DNA from: JBHHUI01 sp965248775
Lineage (GTDB): Bacteria; Chloroflexota; Anaerolineae; Anaerolineales; JBHHUI01
Direction of reading: 5' to 3'
Assembly: GCA_965248775.1 (NCBI GenBank)
Contig: OZ252150.1
Coordinates: 3,162,001-3,226,000 of the forward strand
Length of the DNA stretch: 64,000 bases
The translations under genes were made by a program, and so were the position numbers. Every line of letters begins with the position of its first letter. Position 1 is the first letter of the stretch. Shown here piece after piece: positions 51,856 to 59,063 of this stretch. Below the pieces are notes generated by a model. It was not told where the DNA came from. It made no database searches and saw only the letters and a list, made by a program, of their open reading frames with translations.

Positions 51856-51876
51856 CCCAGTCACGAATGCACTGGG
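51856..51876. repeat. CCCAGT-N9-ACTGGG hairpin, copy 2
   Basis: Same arms and spacer length as at 31825 and 54959. The surrounding bases also include GACCCAGT and TACTGGG. It lies in the dcd-argS gap. Confidence 0.6.
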
Positions 51877-51941
51877 TCGTGATACTGGGCCGGGGTGTGC
51901 TGGGTTGGTAATCCGGAAAACGAACTCGTGCTGTCTTTGTC

Positions 51942-53585
51942 TTACATCGACTCCGGTGCTGCTACCCCGATCAGGCCGAGAGTCCGTGCCAATCCAGTAC
52001 GCGCGGCTGTGACGAGCTTAAGGCGAGCGCGAGTCAGTTCGGGCGCGTCCGGGTCAATCACCCGGCAATCCCGATAGAACGAATGAAAGGTGCTCGCCAG
52101 TTCTCGGGCATATGTCGTGAGATGATGCGGAGCCAGTTCACGCACGCAAAGATCGATCATCTCAGATAATTCCAACAAGGCGCGCACGAGCGCGAGTTCA
52201 CTGGGATGGACGAGCAGGCTAGCATCGCCGTCCCGCGGACTAAAGCCCTCCTGCTCGGCTTTGCGTAGAATGCTGCAAATGCGTGCGTGCGCATATTGAA
52301 CGTAGAACACTGGATTCTTTTCCGAACGCTCCCGCGCAAGTTCCAGGTCAAACTCCAGATGACTCTCGGCGGAGCGCATGAGCATGAAGAAGCGCACGAC
52401 ATCGCCGCCGACCTCGTCGATGAGATCATTGAGGCTCGTAAAAAGACCTTCGCGCTTGCTCATACGCTCGCCCTTGATGGTGATGAATTGGTTCATGAGC
52501 ATTTTGAGGCGGCTCGCATCATAGCCGAGGGCTTGCACACCGCGTTGCACATCCGGGAACTGATCTTTGTGATCGGCGCCGAGAACATCGACCACAAGTT
52601 TGAAACCCCGGTCGAGTTTATTGCGATGGTAGGCAATGTCTGGAAACAGATAGGTGGGTTCGCCGGAAGATTTGACCACAACCCGATCCTTACCCGCACC
52701 TAACTTTGTCGCGGCAAACCATACGGCGCCATCTTCTTCGTATATGTAGTCATTGGCGCTTAGGCTTTCCCGGACTCGCTCAATGGAGCCATCTTCGTAA
52801 AGCGAATGTTCGTTGAAATAAACGTCCATGAAGATATCGAGACGCGTCAGCGTGTCTTTCTGATGACCGGACATTGCTTTCTCTGCCAGATCTTTGAAAT
52901 GCTCCCAACCAGCCGTGCGGAGACCCTCACCCTGCGCGGCTGCCAGTGCCTGACCTGTCTCGATCAGATACTCGCCTTTGTAATATCCGTCCGGTAGTTC
53001 GATCTCTTCGCCAAGCGCCTCCAAATAACGTAAGCGCAGCGATTCCCCAAGATTACGCATTTGCTGTCCGGCATTGTTGAAGTAGTATTCGCGCGTGACT
53101 TCATAGCCGCAGGCTTCCAGAAGATTCGCGAGAGTATCGCCGAGTACACCACCACGGCCGTGCCCGACCGTGAGCGGGCCCGTTGGGTTTGCGCTGACAT
53201 ACTCCACCTGCGCGCTTGCCCCTTTGCCCAGGTCGAGATCGGCATAATATGATCCAGCTTGCAGGATGGTTTCCATCTGAGACTGTAACCACGCGGAAGC
53301 GAGCGTGAAGTTCACAAATCCAGGTGGGGATACTGTCACCGCGCCAACGATCTCGCTATCAGGTATATGTTGGATGAGGATTTCAGCTATTTCAAGGGGG
53401 TTTTTACGTGCCGGGCGCGCTAACTGCATGCCCAGGGCAGAAGAAAAGTCTCCCCAATCCGACTGTTTGGGCCGATTGATGGGCGCTTCAAAAGGCAGCT
53501 CAAACTCTGGCAGTGCAGCGGCGGACTGCGCGTTTTGGACGCTGGCCAGGATTAGGTCGGAGAGCAAGGATTGTATCAGCAGCAA
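51942..53585 (-). CDS. argS: Arginyl-tRNA synthetase
   Basis: A 547-residue class I synthetase. The N-terminal additional domain is present (residues 1-110). The HIGH-type motif appears as VEYVSANPTGPLTVGHGRG near residues 122-140, and the KMSKS-type motif as ERMSKREG near 371-378. The C-terminal anticodon-binding part ends in RLKLVTAARTGLARTLGLIGV, as is normal for ArgS. The start is TTG at 53585, with GAGAG upstream. It shares a strand with dcd but the hairpin repeat lies between. A complete set of conserved blocks makes the call firm. Confidence 0.95.
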   Translation of the reverse strand: MLLIQSLLSDLILASVQNAQSAAALPEFELPFEAPINRPKQSDWGDFSSALGMQLARPARKNPLEIAEILIQHIPDSEIVGAVTVSPPGFVNFTLASAWLQSQMETILQAGSYYADLDLGKGASAQVEYVSANPTGPLTVGHGRGGVLGDTLANLLEACGYEVTREYYFNNAGQQMRNLGESLRLRYLEALGEEIELPDGYYKGEYLIETGQALAAAQGEGLRTAGWEHFKDLAEKAMSGHQKDTLTRLDIFMDVYFNEHSLYEDGSIERVRESLSANDYIYEEDGAVWFAATKLGAGKDRVVVKSSGEPTYLFPDIAYHRNKLDRGFKLVVDVLGADHKDQFPDVQRGVQALGYDASRLKMLMNQFITIKGERMSKREGLFTSLNDLIDEVGGDVVRFFMLMRSAESHLEFDLELARERSEKNPVFYVQYAHARICSILRKAEQEGFSPRDGDASLLVHPSELALVRALLELSEMIDLCVRELAPHHLTTYARELASTFHSFYRDCRVIDPDAPELTRARLKLVTAARTGLARTLGLIGVAAPESM

Positions 53586-53727
53586 GGAATCTCTCGCGGA
53601 AAAATTTTATAACGTGCGATTCTATCATGATTGGCGCTAGCCCTACCGAAAGATGGCAGCGCCTTAACCACTGTTGTACAATCGCAATCACTGTGAGCAC
53701 AAAACTTACTGAGGAGAATTAAGAAAT

Positions 53728-54753
53728 ATGAACGCCCAACGACGATTTGGAATCCTGGTTTTTATTGGCACGACAGTCTTCGCAATATTGGCCTGCACCT
53801 GTTCAACGCTTGGAATTGGCGAAGAGCCAACGCCAACACCGTTACCCCCAACACCCACCCAGCCTCCGACACAGCCACCGGCGGCCACAGAGTTACCTCC
53901 CACACCCGAACCGCCACCGACCAAACCGGCCGGCGATGCACAGCTCGAAATCCTGGATGTGAATGGATATCAGGACCAGTTTGATTCCGTATTCATTTCG
54001 GGATTAATCCAAAATAATAGCGGTATTCCGGTTCGGGATATCTCTGTCGAGATTGAGGTCTTCGATTCGGCTGATATATCGATTTATAAAGATACGACCT
54101 TCACGCATCTCTTCACTGTTCTGCCCGGGGCGCAGACTCCATTCTCGTATTCGGTCTTTGACGAACTGGTCGATCCAGCCCGCTTCGAAGCGACAGTTCT
54201 CGATGCTACAGTTCTCGATTCGTCGCCGGATAGTGTGACCGTCGAGGATCAAAATGTCCGCTTGATTTTCGATGATGACGGAGATGTTCATCTTGCGGGC
54301 GAGTTGGTGGCGGCAGACGGCGGCCCAGTAGAGATCGTATCGCTGGCAGCCGGCACTAGCTTCGGGAATATCAATTACATCGTTCCCGAGAATCCTGGCC
54401 CGTTTAGCATACACTTCACCAGTCCTGCCACAGGATTCCCCGATGAAGGCAACTGGAAACTCTATATTGAAGCGGTACGCCCAACAGAAACGCCTACACT
54501 GAGCTTCACTCTCTCCGAGGTATACGACTACCGTGACGGCTTCAATAATCTGCATATTGTCGGCGATGTCACAAACGACAATGCTGAGGCTGTGACAGTA
54601 CGGCTGATCGCAGCGATCTACGACGAAGATGGGAACGTGATCGATGTTAGCACGACGGACACTCCATTCTTCACTATCTCGCCGTCTGAGACTATTCCCT
54701 ACGATCTCTCAGGCTGGAGCGTACTCGACTATACTGACGAGCTTGAGATCTAG
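53728..54753 (+). CDS. Lipoprotein with FxLYD-type beta-sandwich domains
   Basis: A 341-residue lipoprotein: signal peptide, lipobox LACT-like, a Thr/Pro-rich linker of about 40 residues (residues 30-70), then three Ig-like/FxLYD-type domains, for example GLIQNNSGIPVRDISVEIEVFD, then GELVAADGGPVEIVSLAAG and VGDVTNDNAEAVTVRLIAAIYDEDGNV. Such domains recognise or space components at the cell surface; no enzyme motif is present. A remnant with the same domain style is at 58553-58927. AGGAG is about nine bases before the ATG. It ends 15 bases before a 10-bp hairpin (54767-54793) without a T-tract. Confidence 0.75.
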   Translation: MNAQRRFGILVFIGTTVFAILACTCSTLGIGEEPTPTPLPPTPTQPPTQPPAATELPPTPEPPPTKPAGDAQLEILDVNGYQDQFDSVFISGLIQNNSGIPVRDISVEIEVFDSADISIYKDTTFTHLFTVLPGAQTPFSYSVFDELVDPARFEATVLDATVLDSSPDSVTVEDQNVRLIFDDDGDVHLAGELVAADGGPVEIVSLAAGTSFGNINYIVPENPGPFSIHFTSPATGFPDEGNWKLYIEAVRPTETPTLSFTLSEVYDYRDGFNNLHIVGDVTNDNAEAVTVRLIAAIYDEDGNVIDVSTTDTPFFTISPSETIPYDLSGWSVLDYTDELEI

Positions 54754-54958
54754 GAAATTATACTTTTTTGTGCTGCACTTCCCGCAGCACAAAGGCGATG
54801 CAATTCACTGTCTTTTTGAAGAGTCGTGCCATCACCCGCTGCTGAAAGGGGTGTGGAAAACAGCCGCTTTTCGATGACCAGGCAGCCCGAAAAGTGTCAG
54901 CGTGAGAAACGCAGACCGGTCAGGCGAGTACACAGTCCAGCCCAGTACCGCACAGTCA

Positions 54959-54979
54959 CCCAGTCATGAATGAACTGGG
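54959..54979. repeat. CCCAGT-N9-ACTGGG hairpin, copy 3
   Basis: Perfect six-base arms extended by one further pair, with the same nine-base spacing. Adjacent bases GCCCAGTACC match, in the other orientation, GGTACTGGGC of copy 1. It lies just left of the IS3 element. Confidence 0.6.
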
Positions 54980-55057
54980 TCATGACGTGCAGACTGGCAT
55001 TACCCTGGTTTAGTGGACAACGAGATAAGATAGATTCACAGATCAGGGAGGACCCAA

Positions 55058-55354
55058 ATGAGTACATACCGGAAGACATACACGCGCGAATTCAAGGTCG
55101 AAGCCGTTCGGTTATCGTATGATAGCGACACAGCGGTTGAGCAGCTTGCTTTGGATTTGGGAGTAAGTAGTAGCAGTCTGAATCGCTGGCGGGCTGAATA
55201 CGCGGCTGATGGAGCGCAGGCATTTCCCGGAAAGGGAAAGCCGAAGGAGCGCGACCGCGAGCTGGCCGAGTTGAAGCGCGAATTGCACGTGGTGCGCCAG
55301 GAACGGGACATCCTAAAAAAAGCCATGGCGGTGTTTGCGCGCGAGCAGAAGTGA
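55058..55354 (+). CDS. IS3 family transposase OrfA (HTH)
   Basis: A 98-residue protein with a helix-turn-helix of the Tnp_1/IS3 OrfA type: YTREFKVEAVRLSYDSDTAVEQLALDLGVSSSSLNRW, followed by a leucine-rich coiled coil (ELAELKRELHVVRQERDILKKA). It recognises the element ends. Near its end the run of seven A (55315-55321) followed by G is a typical slippery site; a -1 slip there joins OrfA to OrfB and makes the active OrfAB transposase. AGGGAGGA precedes the ATG at a good distance. Confidence 0.92.
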   Translation: MSTYRKTYTREFKVEAVRLSYDSDTAVEQLALDLGVSSSSLNRWRAEYAADGAQAFPGKGKPKERDRELAELKRELHVVRQERDILKKAMAVFAREQK

Positions 55355-56214
55355 GATTTCGCTTCATTGACGAACACAAAGGCGAGTACAGCATCAGTCT
55401 GATGTGTCGGGTACTGCAAGTCACACGTAGCGGCTACTACGCCTGGCGCAAGCGGCCGGTCAGCCCGCGCGAGCAAGCCAGCCAGGCGTTGGGACGCGAG
55501 ATCAGAGCGATCTTTGAGCAGCATCGCGGCGTCTATGGCTGTCCGCGCATTCACCGCGAACTACAGGACCGCGGCATCCGCTGCGGCCACAACCGGGTGG
55601 CCCGTCTGTTGCGCCTGCATGGCCTGCAAGCCCGACGCAAACGGAGCTACAAGGTGACAACCCAGTCGAAGCACAGCCTGCCCGTAGCGCCGAATTTGCT
55701 CGTTCAGGACTTCACGGCCACTGCGCCTAACGAAGTGTGGCTGGCCGACATCACTTACATTGCAACCAGTGAAGGGTGGCTCTATCTCGCAGCAGTCCTC
55801 GACCTGTACTCGCGACGGATCGTCGGCTGGGCACTCGGCAAACGCTTGCGCCGCCAACTGACTTTGGATGCTTTGGAGATGGCTCTGCGTTCGCGAAAAC
55901 CGCCGCCAGGTCTCATCCATCATTCTGACCGGGGGAGTCAGTACGCCAGCGCTGAGTATCAGGCGCTGCGCAAGCTTCATGACATCACGCCCAGTATGAG
56001 CCGAAGGGGAAACTGCTACGATAACGCCCCCATGGAGAGCTTCTTTGCCAGCCTGAAATCCGAGTGTGTATACCAGCAACTGTACGCCAGCCGGGCCGCT
56101 GCTCGCACCAGCGTCTTTGACTATGTCGAAGTGTTTTACAATCGGCAACGGATGCATTCGGCCCTGGATTACATGAGCCCACATGCCTATGAACAATTAC
56201 CTTTAGTGGCTTAA
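55351..56214 (+). CDS. IS3 family transposase OrfB (DDE)
   Basis: A 287-residue integrase-like protein. The N-terminal HTH_21 region reads YSISLMCRVLQVTRSGYYAWR, followed by RGVYGCPRIHRELQDRGI. The rve/DDE core has the first Asp in VWLADITYIAT, the second in LIHHSDRGSQYAS and the Glu in APMESFFASLKSE. The frame begins in the overlap with OrfA, in the -1 phase. It is unbroken, so the element could be active in transposition. Its C-terminal YNRQRMHSALDYMSPHAYE is typical. Confidence 0.95.
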   Translation: MRFRFIDEHKGEYSISLMCRVLQVTRSGYYAWRKRPVSPREQASQALGREIRAIFEQHRGVYGCPRIHRELQDRGIRCGHNRVARLLRLHGLQARRKRSYKVTTQSKHSLPVAPNLLVQDFTATAPNEVWLADITYIATSEGWLYLAAVLDLYSRRIVGWALGKRLRRQLTLDALEMALRSRKPPPGLIHHSDRGSQYASAEYQALRKLHDITPSMSRRGNCYDNAPMESFFASLKSECVYQQLYASRAAARTSVFDYVEVFYNRQRMHSALDYMSPHAYEQLPLVA

Positions 56215-56239
56215 CCAACTGTCCACTGAATCGGGGTAA

Positions 56240-56483
56240 TATCAAAGCGTGTCTTGCACGAAAACGGCACAATCCTTTCTTCGCCGCATCCCGGGCAGAC
56301 ATAGCGCGCGTAGCCGGATTGGGGGTTGCGACAGCCCATCATTTTTTGGATGGTTTTGCGGACGTAGGAGCGTTGGTCAGCGGGGATATCTTCTTTGTGG
56401 AGATCTAGCCAGCGGTACCAATGGTCGATGAATATTTGCCGGAAGCGGTCGCTTCCGTAAGTCGTTTGCGAATGGAAAAGCAT
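56240..56483 (-). pseudogene. IS91-type transposase N-terminal fragment, cut by IS3
   Basis: On the minus strand a frame from 56483 has FRQIFIDHWYRWLDLHKEDI and then the zinc-binding segment YARYVCPGCGEERIVPFSCKTRF, which is characteristic of IS91-type (Transposase_Zn-binding) transposases, where more cysteines should follow. At about 56240 the sequence changes to IS3 end sequence, and the rest of the transposase is missing. The IS3 insertion, perhaps with a deletion, destroyed it. Confidence 0.75.
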
Positions 56484-56643
56484 GATCGCCAGGGCTCACC
56501 CTATCCAGCCGCCGGGGCTGGGCAGTCGGGCATAAGCGATTCATGTGCAAGATATGCTCCAGACGATGCGCTTTTCCAGTCGTCAGCATTCAGCTACAAT
56601 CAACTTGTTTTGGCAACGTCGTTTGATCTTTTCTGTGTGACGC

Positions 56644-56649
56644 TATAAT
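56644..56649 (+). promoter_or_regulatory. -10 element before the DsrE-family gene
   Basis: TATAAT at 56644-56649, with TTTGAT 16 bases upstream as a fair -35. Transcription would start near 56656, and the message then has AAAGGAG before the ATG at 56703. Confidence 0.6.
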
Positions 56650-56702
56650 CCACCGTGCATCCGGGCTTTTGGCCCACCACCTCGATCCAAAGGAGACTCA
56701 CC

Positions 56703-57104
56703 ATGAAGGTTGCATATGTGTTCGCCCACCCGCGTTCAGCCAGCTACAAACTGGCCCAGATGATCCTGCCCCAACTCGAAGCAGGCACACACGGCGTGGA
56801 CGTTGTCGGCATGTTCTTTTTTGATGACAACAACTTCAGCTTACGTAGCGGAGACCCCGTAGGTGAACGCTTGGCGCGTGTCGCGGAAGATCAAGGCATG
56901 CTGTTGATGATGTGCGACATGTGCGCGCTCGAACGGAATCTGGCAGAAGGCGAACCGCGTTGGTGTGATGCTGACGGGAAGGGGCGAACCGAGCCGGGAG
57001 AGATTCGCGCTGTCAACACGGTCGCGGGCGTCCAAGTTGGTTGTTTCCCCGACCTGTACGCCGCCCTTGGCGCAAACCCGCCCGATCAAGTAATCACTTT
57101 GTAG
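56703..57104 (+). CDS. DsrE-family sulfur-relay-like protein
   Basis: A 133-residue protein beginning at ATG 56703 (AAGGAG seven bases upstream). It has the Rossmann-like DsrE fold: VAYVFAHPRSASYKLAQMILPQLEAGTHGVDVVGMFFFDDN, then DQGMLLMMCDMCALERNLAEGE with two cysteines, and GVQVGCFPDLYAALGANPPDQVITL with a further one. The cysteines of MCDMC and GVQVGC could carry a persulfide. DsrE/SaoD-type proteins take part in sulfur transfer, but the pathway here is unknown and no dsr or moa genes lie near. The gene has its own promoter. Confidence 0.75.
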   Translation: MKVAYVFAHPRSASYKLAQMILPQLEAGTHGVDVVGMFFFDDNNFSLRSGDPVGERLARVAEDQGMLLMMCDMCALERNLAEGEPRWCDADGKGRTEPGEIRAVNTVAGVQVGCFPDLYAALGANPPDQVITL

Positions 57105-57480
57105 CTGCGGATGAATAGTCGGCACGATTGAATATCGCAAGCTGTTCCGACTTTGTTTGCGGGCGACAGACCATGTAGCAGCTGCAATGTGTCGGTGCCT
57201 GTGGTCGCCGTCCAACGCCCGCGATATTCAATCTTCACCATATTGAGCCAACGGGCGTGTTGGGGGAGTATAGTGAAAAAGCAGTCGTTGTAATTCCCGA
57301 AACTAACTTTGAAAGATATGGCGCCAGCTGCCGCACAATCATTCTTTGGCGACACCAGCACCAGGCTAAGTAAAAGTTGTGGGGGGATATAACAGGGGCT
57401 TCAGGTAGGGGAGGAACAGCAAGACGAGCCTATAGGGTCCGAAAAGAGGCCCGTAAGGCTTTCAGGGTTTCTTGGGGTAT
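57105..57480. other. AT-rich stretch, possible decayed small gene
   Basis: The minus strand has an open frame from about 57380 to 57086 that starts with a hydrophobic run (LLLSLVLVSPKND) and continues as AAGAISFKVSFGNYNDCFFTIL and MVKIEYRGRWTATTGTDTLQLLHG, like a small secreted protein, but it has no good start. A perfect 13-base inverted repeat, GATTGAATATCGC at 57126-57138 and its complement at 57221-57233, lies inside it. I could not decide whether this is a gene or a structured RNA. Confidence 0.3.
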
Positions 57481-57579
57481 TTAGCGAGTTCTTTTCTTTG
57501 ACCGCGTCAACGCCGCCAACACCGCCGCGAGAACAAGAACTCCACCGAGCATCAAGAGTATCGGGAACGATTGTGGCAT
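57481..57579 (-). CDS. 32-residue single-TM peptide
   Basis: MPQSFPILLMLGGVLVLA, then AVLAALTRSKKRTR: a hydrophobic helix followed by a strongly basic end, as in small inner-membrane peptides. Its ATG (57577-57579) overlaps the stop of the upstream gene by one base (TAATG), so translation is coupled. It is too short to be found by most gene callers. The basic C terminus suggests a cytoplasmic tail. The role is unknown. Confidence 0.55.
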   Translation of the reverse strand: MPQSFPILLMLGGVLVLAAVLAALTRSKKRTR

Positions 57580-57779
57580 TACAGTTCACCCCCTTTCATG
57601 ATAATAAGTGCACCAGCGTAGCCCCCCGCCAACATCACGAATCCGAAGACAGCTATTCCCATATCGAAGTCGCCATCTACAAGCTGTCCAATCACCAAAC
57701 CAGCATAGGCCAAGTTGGCTAACTCCATCACCTTTCCTGAAACAACAGTTCGCTGAGGTTTGTCTAAGTTCAGCATCAT
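57579..57779 (-). CDS. Small two-helix membrane protein (66 residues)
   Basis: Started at the ATG 57779, six bases after the -10 element of the duplicated promoter. The product has a polar N terminus (MMLNLDKPQRTVVSGKVMEL) and two hydrophobic helices (ANLAYAGLVIGQLV and MGIAVFGFVMLAGGYAGALIIM). I do not recognise it, although similar tiny proteins are common in AT-rich genomes such as those of Patescibacteria. Its stop overlaps the start of the 32-residue peptide. The longer frame to 57809 would begin inside the promoter repeat and is not used. Confidence 0.6.
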   Translation of the reverse strand: MMLNLDKPQRTVVSGKVMELANLAYAGLVIGQLVDGDFDMGIAVFGFVMLAGGYAGALIIMKGGEL

Positions 57780-57785
57780 CCCCTT

Positions 57786-57814
57786 ATCGTAGCAAACTGG
57801 CCACTTCAAATCAA
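57786..57814 (-). promoter_or_regulatory. Duplicated promoter, copy A (before the 66-residue gene)
   Basis: On the minus strand TTGATT (57814-57809), 17 bases, TACGAT (57791-57786). The 38-base block 57791-57828 is repeated with one change at 58403-58440. The expected transcript start is at or next to the ATG 57779, so the mRNA has no leader. Confidence 0.65.
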
Positions 57815-57828
57815 AGGTTCGGGAGGTA
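57791..57828. repeat. 38-bp direct repeat, copy A
   Basis: Matches 58403-58440 at 37 of 38 positions (AGCAAACTGG here, AGCAAATTGG there; shared GGCCACTTCAAATC and GGTTCGGGAGGTA). The two copies flank the two genes 57839-58388 and each carries the -35 and spacer of a promoter on the minus strand. Confidence 0.85.
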
Positions 57829-57838
57829 GATCAGTAAC

Positions 57839-58078
57839 CTAAAACTCCTCAAAAGAACAAGAGCCGCAGGCAAGTACCACGCCAATATAAAAATCCGGAT
57901 CCACTACCAGCGTAGCGGTTAGTGGCACTTCACAGCTAGGGCACAACACCTCTTTTCGTTCGACGCGGTCGAGCAAGGCTATTTCGCTGGGGCTGGGGAT
58001 CCCGTCGTGAACGCCAACCTCCGGCAAATCAATGTCTAGCCGGTGGTGGTTTAGTGGGATGGTTTCTCCTAAACTCAT
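57839..58078 (-). CDS. Small zinc-ribbon protein (79 residues)
   Basis: A 79-residue acidic protein. The C-terminal half has CPSC near residue 46 and CGSC near 71 (VLCPSCEVPLTATLV, then VLACGSCSFEEF), a four-cysteine zinc ribbon. The N-terminal half (LGETIPLNHHRLDIDLPEVG) is polar and beta-like. No signal or membrane segment. It begins four bases after the stop of the upstream coiled-coil gene, so it is translated with it. The function is unknown. Composition is AT-richer than most of the window. Confidence 0.6.
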   Translation of the reverse strand: MSLGETIPLNHHRLDIDLPEVGVHDGIPSPSEIALLDRVERKEVLCPSCEVPLTATLVVDPDFYIGVVLACGSCSFEEF

Positions 58079-58082
58079 CCCA

Positions 58083-58388
58083 CTAATTTGTTGGGTGGTG
58101 GTGTTCTACTTTCTCTCTTAGTTTCTCAAAGTCTTTTTGGGCAATCGTGTCCGCTTTCAGGTCTCTAACATCATCTTTGATGATTTGAAGATCTGCTCCT
58201 TGCTTGTCAAATCTCTGATTTACTTCCTTGCGAAAACCTTCGATTGTTTTCTCGGTGACAACACCCACTGAAGTAACTCCGTCTTCAACTGCCTTGAAGA
58301 TGCTCCCACCTTCGTTGGCTTCCTGAGCAATAACATCTCTCAAAACTGATTTGAGACCGGCTTCAGTGATTGGTTTGTCTTTTGCCAT
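58083..58388 (-). CDS. Small coiled-coil protein (101 residues)
   Basis: A 101-residue hydrophilic protein, almost wholly helical. The C-terminal two thirds are a coiled coil (TIEGFRKEVNQRFDKQGADL, QIIKDDVRDLKADTIAQKDF, EKLREKVEHHHPTN) with heptad-spaced hydrophobic residues. I start it at ATG 58388, since an ATG at 58394 would lie before the expected transcript start. Proteins with this ending (K-V-x-x-x-HP-T-N) I associate with Patescibacteria (Microgenomates-like) genomes, which suggests transfer or contamination; this is memory-based inference. It overlaps no other gene and is followed after four bases by the zinc-ribbon gene. Confidence 0.6.
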   Translation of the reverse strand: MAKDKPITEAGLKSVLRDVIAQEANEGGSIFKAVEDGVTSVGVVTEKTIEGFRKEVNQRFDKQGADLQIIKDDVRDLKADTIAQKDFEKLREKVEHHHPTN

Positions 58389-58397
58389 AGCCATTGC

Positions 58398-58426
58398 ATA
58401 TTAGCAAATTGGCCACTTCAAATCAA
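58398..58426 (-). promoter_or_regulatory. Duplicated promoter, copy B (before the coiled-coil gene)
   Basis: On the minus strand TTGATT (58426-58421), 17 bases, TAATAT (58403-58398), a near-consensus promoter. The ATG 58388 is about 10 bases after the -10, so the transcript would have almost no leader. Confidence 0.7.
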
Positions 58427-58440
58427 AGGTTCGGGAGGTA
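58403..58440. repeat. 38-bp direct repeat, copy B
   Basis: Second copy of the repeat at 57791-57828, with one mismatch. It covers the -35 and spacer of the promoter for the coiled-coil gene. Confidence 0.85.
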
Positions 58441-58455
58441 AGGCAGTTGCCAGAA

Positions 58456-58489
58456 TTAATTGGCCGTAAATTCAGTTACGGCCAATTAA
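58456..58489. repeat. Perfect 14-bp inverted repeat with 6-base loop
   Basis: TTAATTGGCCGTAA at 58456-58469, loop ATTCAG, complementary arm at 58476-58489. No T-tract on either strand. It sits next to the right end of the small-gene cassette. Confidence 0.8.
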
Positions 58490-58552
58490 AGCATCAAATA
58501 TCAAGTTTGATTTCCTTTGGAAGTTTGTGGATAGCTGGCCAGTTCTTTTTAG

Positions 58553-58927
58553 CAGACCAGCATTTATAGCAATAGCGTTCTGGGGTCGAGCCTATTAGTT
58601 CAAGTCGACCATGGTTGGACCTGGACGAAAGACGACAATACAGTCGTACTTGATACGACCGGAGAAGACAACACTTTTGATGAGTTTGAGGGCGTTTTCA
58701 CGGGCCAGGTTGTCAACAATTCCGGTGGGCCGGTCACGGGCGCAACTATTGTCGTCGCATTCTACGACAAGACAACAGATGAACTTCTTGGCACCGGCTT
58801 CGATTGGATTTTCGATGAGATTCCAGCGGGGGGCACAGCCGATTACGAGGTGACGATTCCAATAGCCGCAGGATTTGATATAAACTCGGCTACGGCAGCC
58901 TGGTTTGTGAAGGGCGATCTGCCATAA
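58553..58927 (+). pseudogene. C-terminal remnant of an FxLYD-type lipoprotein
   Basis: A plus-strand frame without start, open from 58553 to a TAA at 58925-58927. It reads VDHGWTWTKDDNTVVLDTTG, FEGVFTGQVVNNSGGPVTGATIVVAFYDKTTDELLGTG, IPAGGTADYEVTIPIAAGFDI and TAAWFVKGDLP. This is the same domain style as the lipoprotein at 53728 (GLIQNNSGIPVRDISVEIEVFD). The 5' part, with signal peptide and linker, is missing, replaced by the AT-rich DNA of the small-gene cassette. It is therefore a gene cut by the arrival of the cassette or by another rearrangement. Confidence 0.75.
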
Positions 58928-59063
58928 GCAACTTGAATATTGTTCCAGGAGAAGTCCAACAGTGCGGCGAGCTTTTCTCGTCGCACTGTTTATTTTCGAG
59001 CCTGTCACATTTGGACCTTGTGAGGTGTTTAATGAGTGAGACAGGCCTGCGCTGAGAGCGCTT

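Larger units (their letters stand above)
55001..56238 (+). mobile_element. Insertion sequence, IS3 family (about 1.24 kb)
   Basis: The ends are imperfect inverted repeats (TACCC.G.TT.AGTGGACA at 55001-55019 and its complement at 56220-56238; three mismatches). Two overlapping frames, orfA and orfB, are on the plus strand with a frameshift site between. No target duplication is seen. The right end abuts the broken end of an IS91-type transposase, which shows the insertion point. Confidence 0.8.

Noticed and set aside
54767..54793. Intrinsic terminator after the FxLYD lipoprotein
   Set aside because: The 10-bp hairpin is good, but the T-run precedes it on the plus strand and neither strand has a T-tract after the stem, so I did not call it a terminator.
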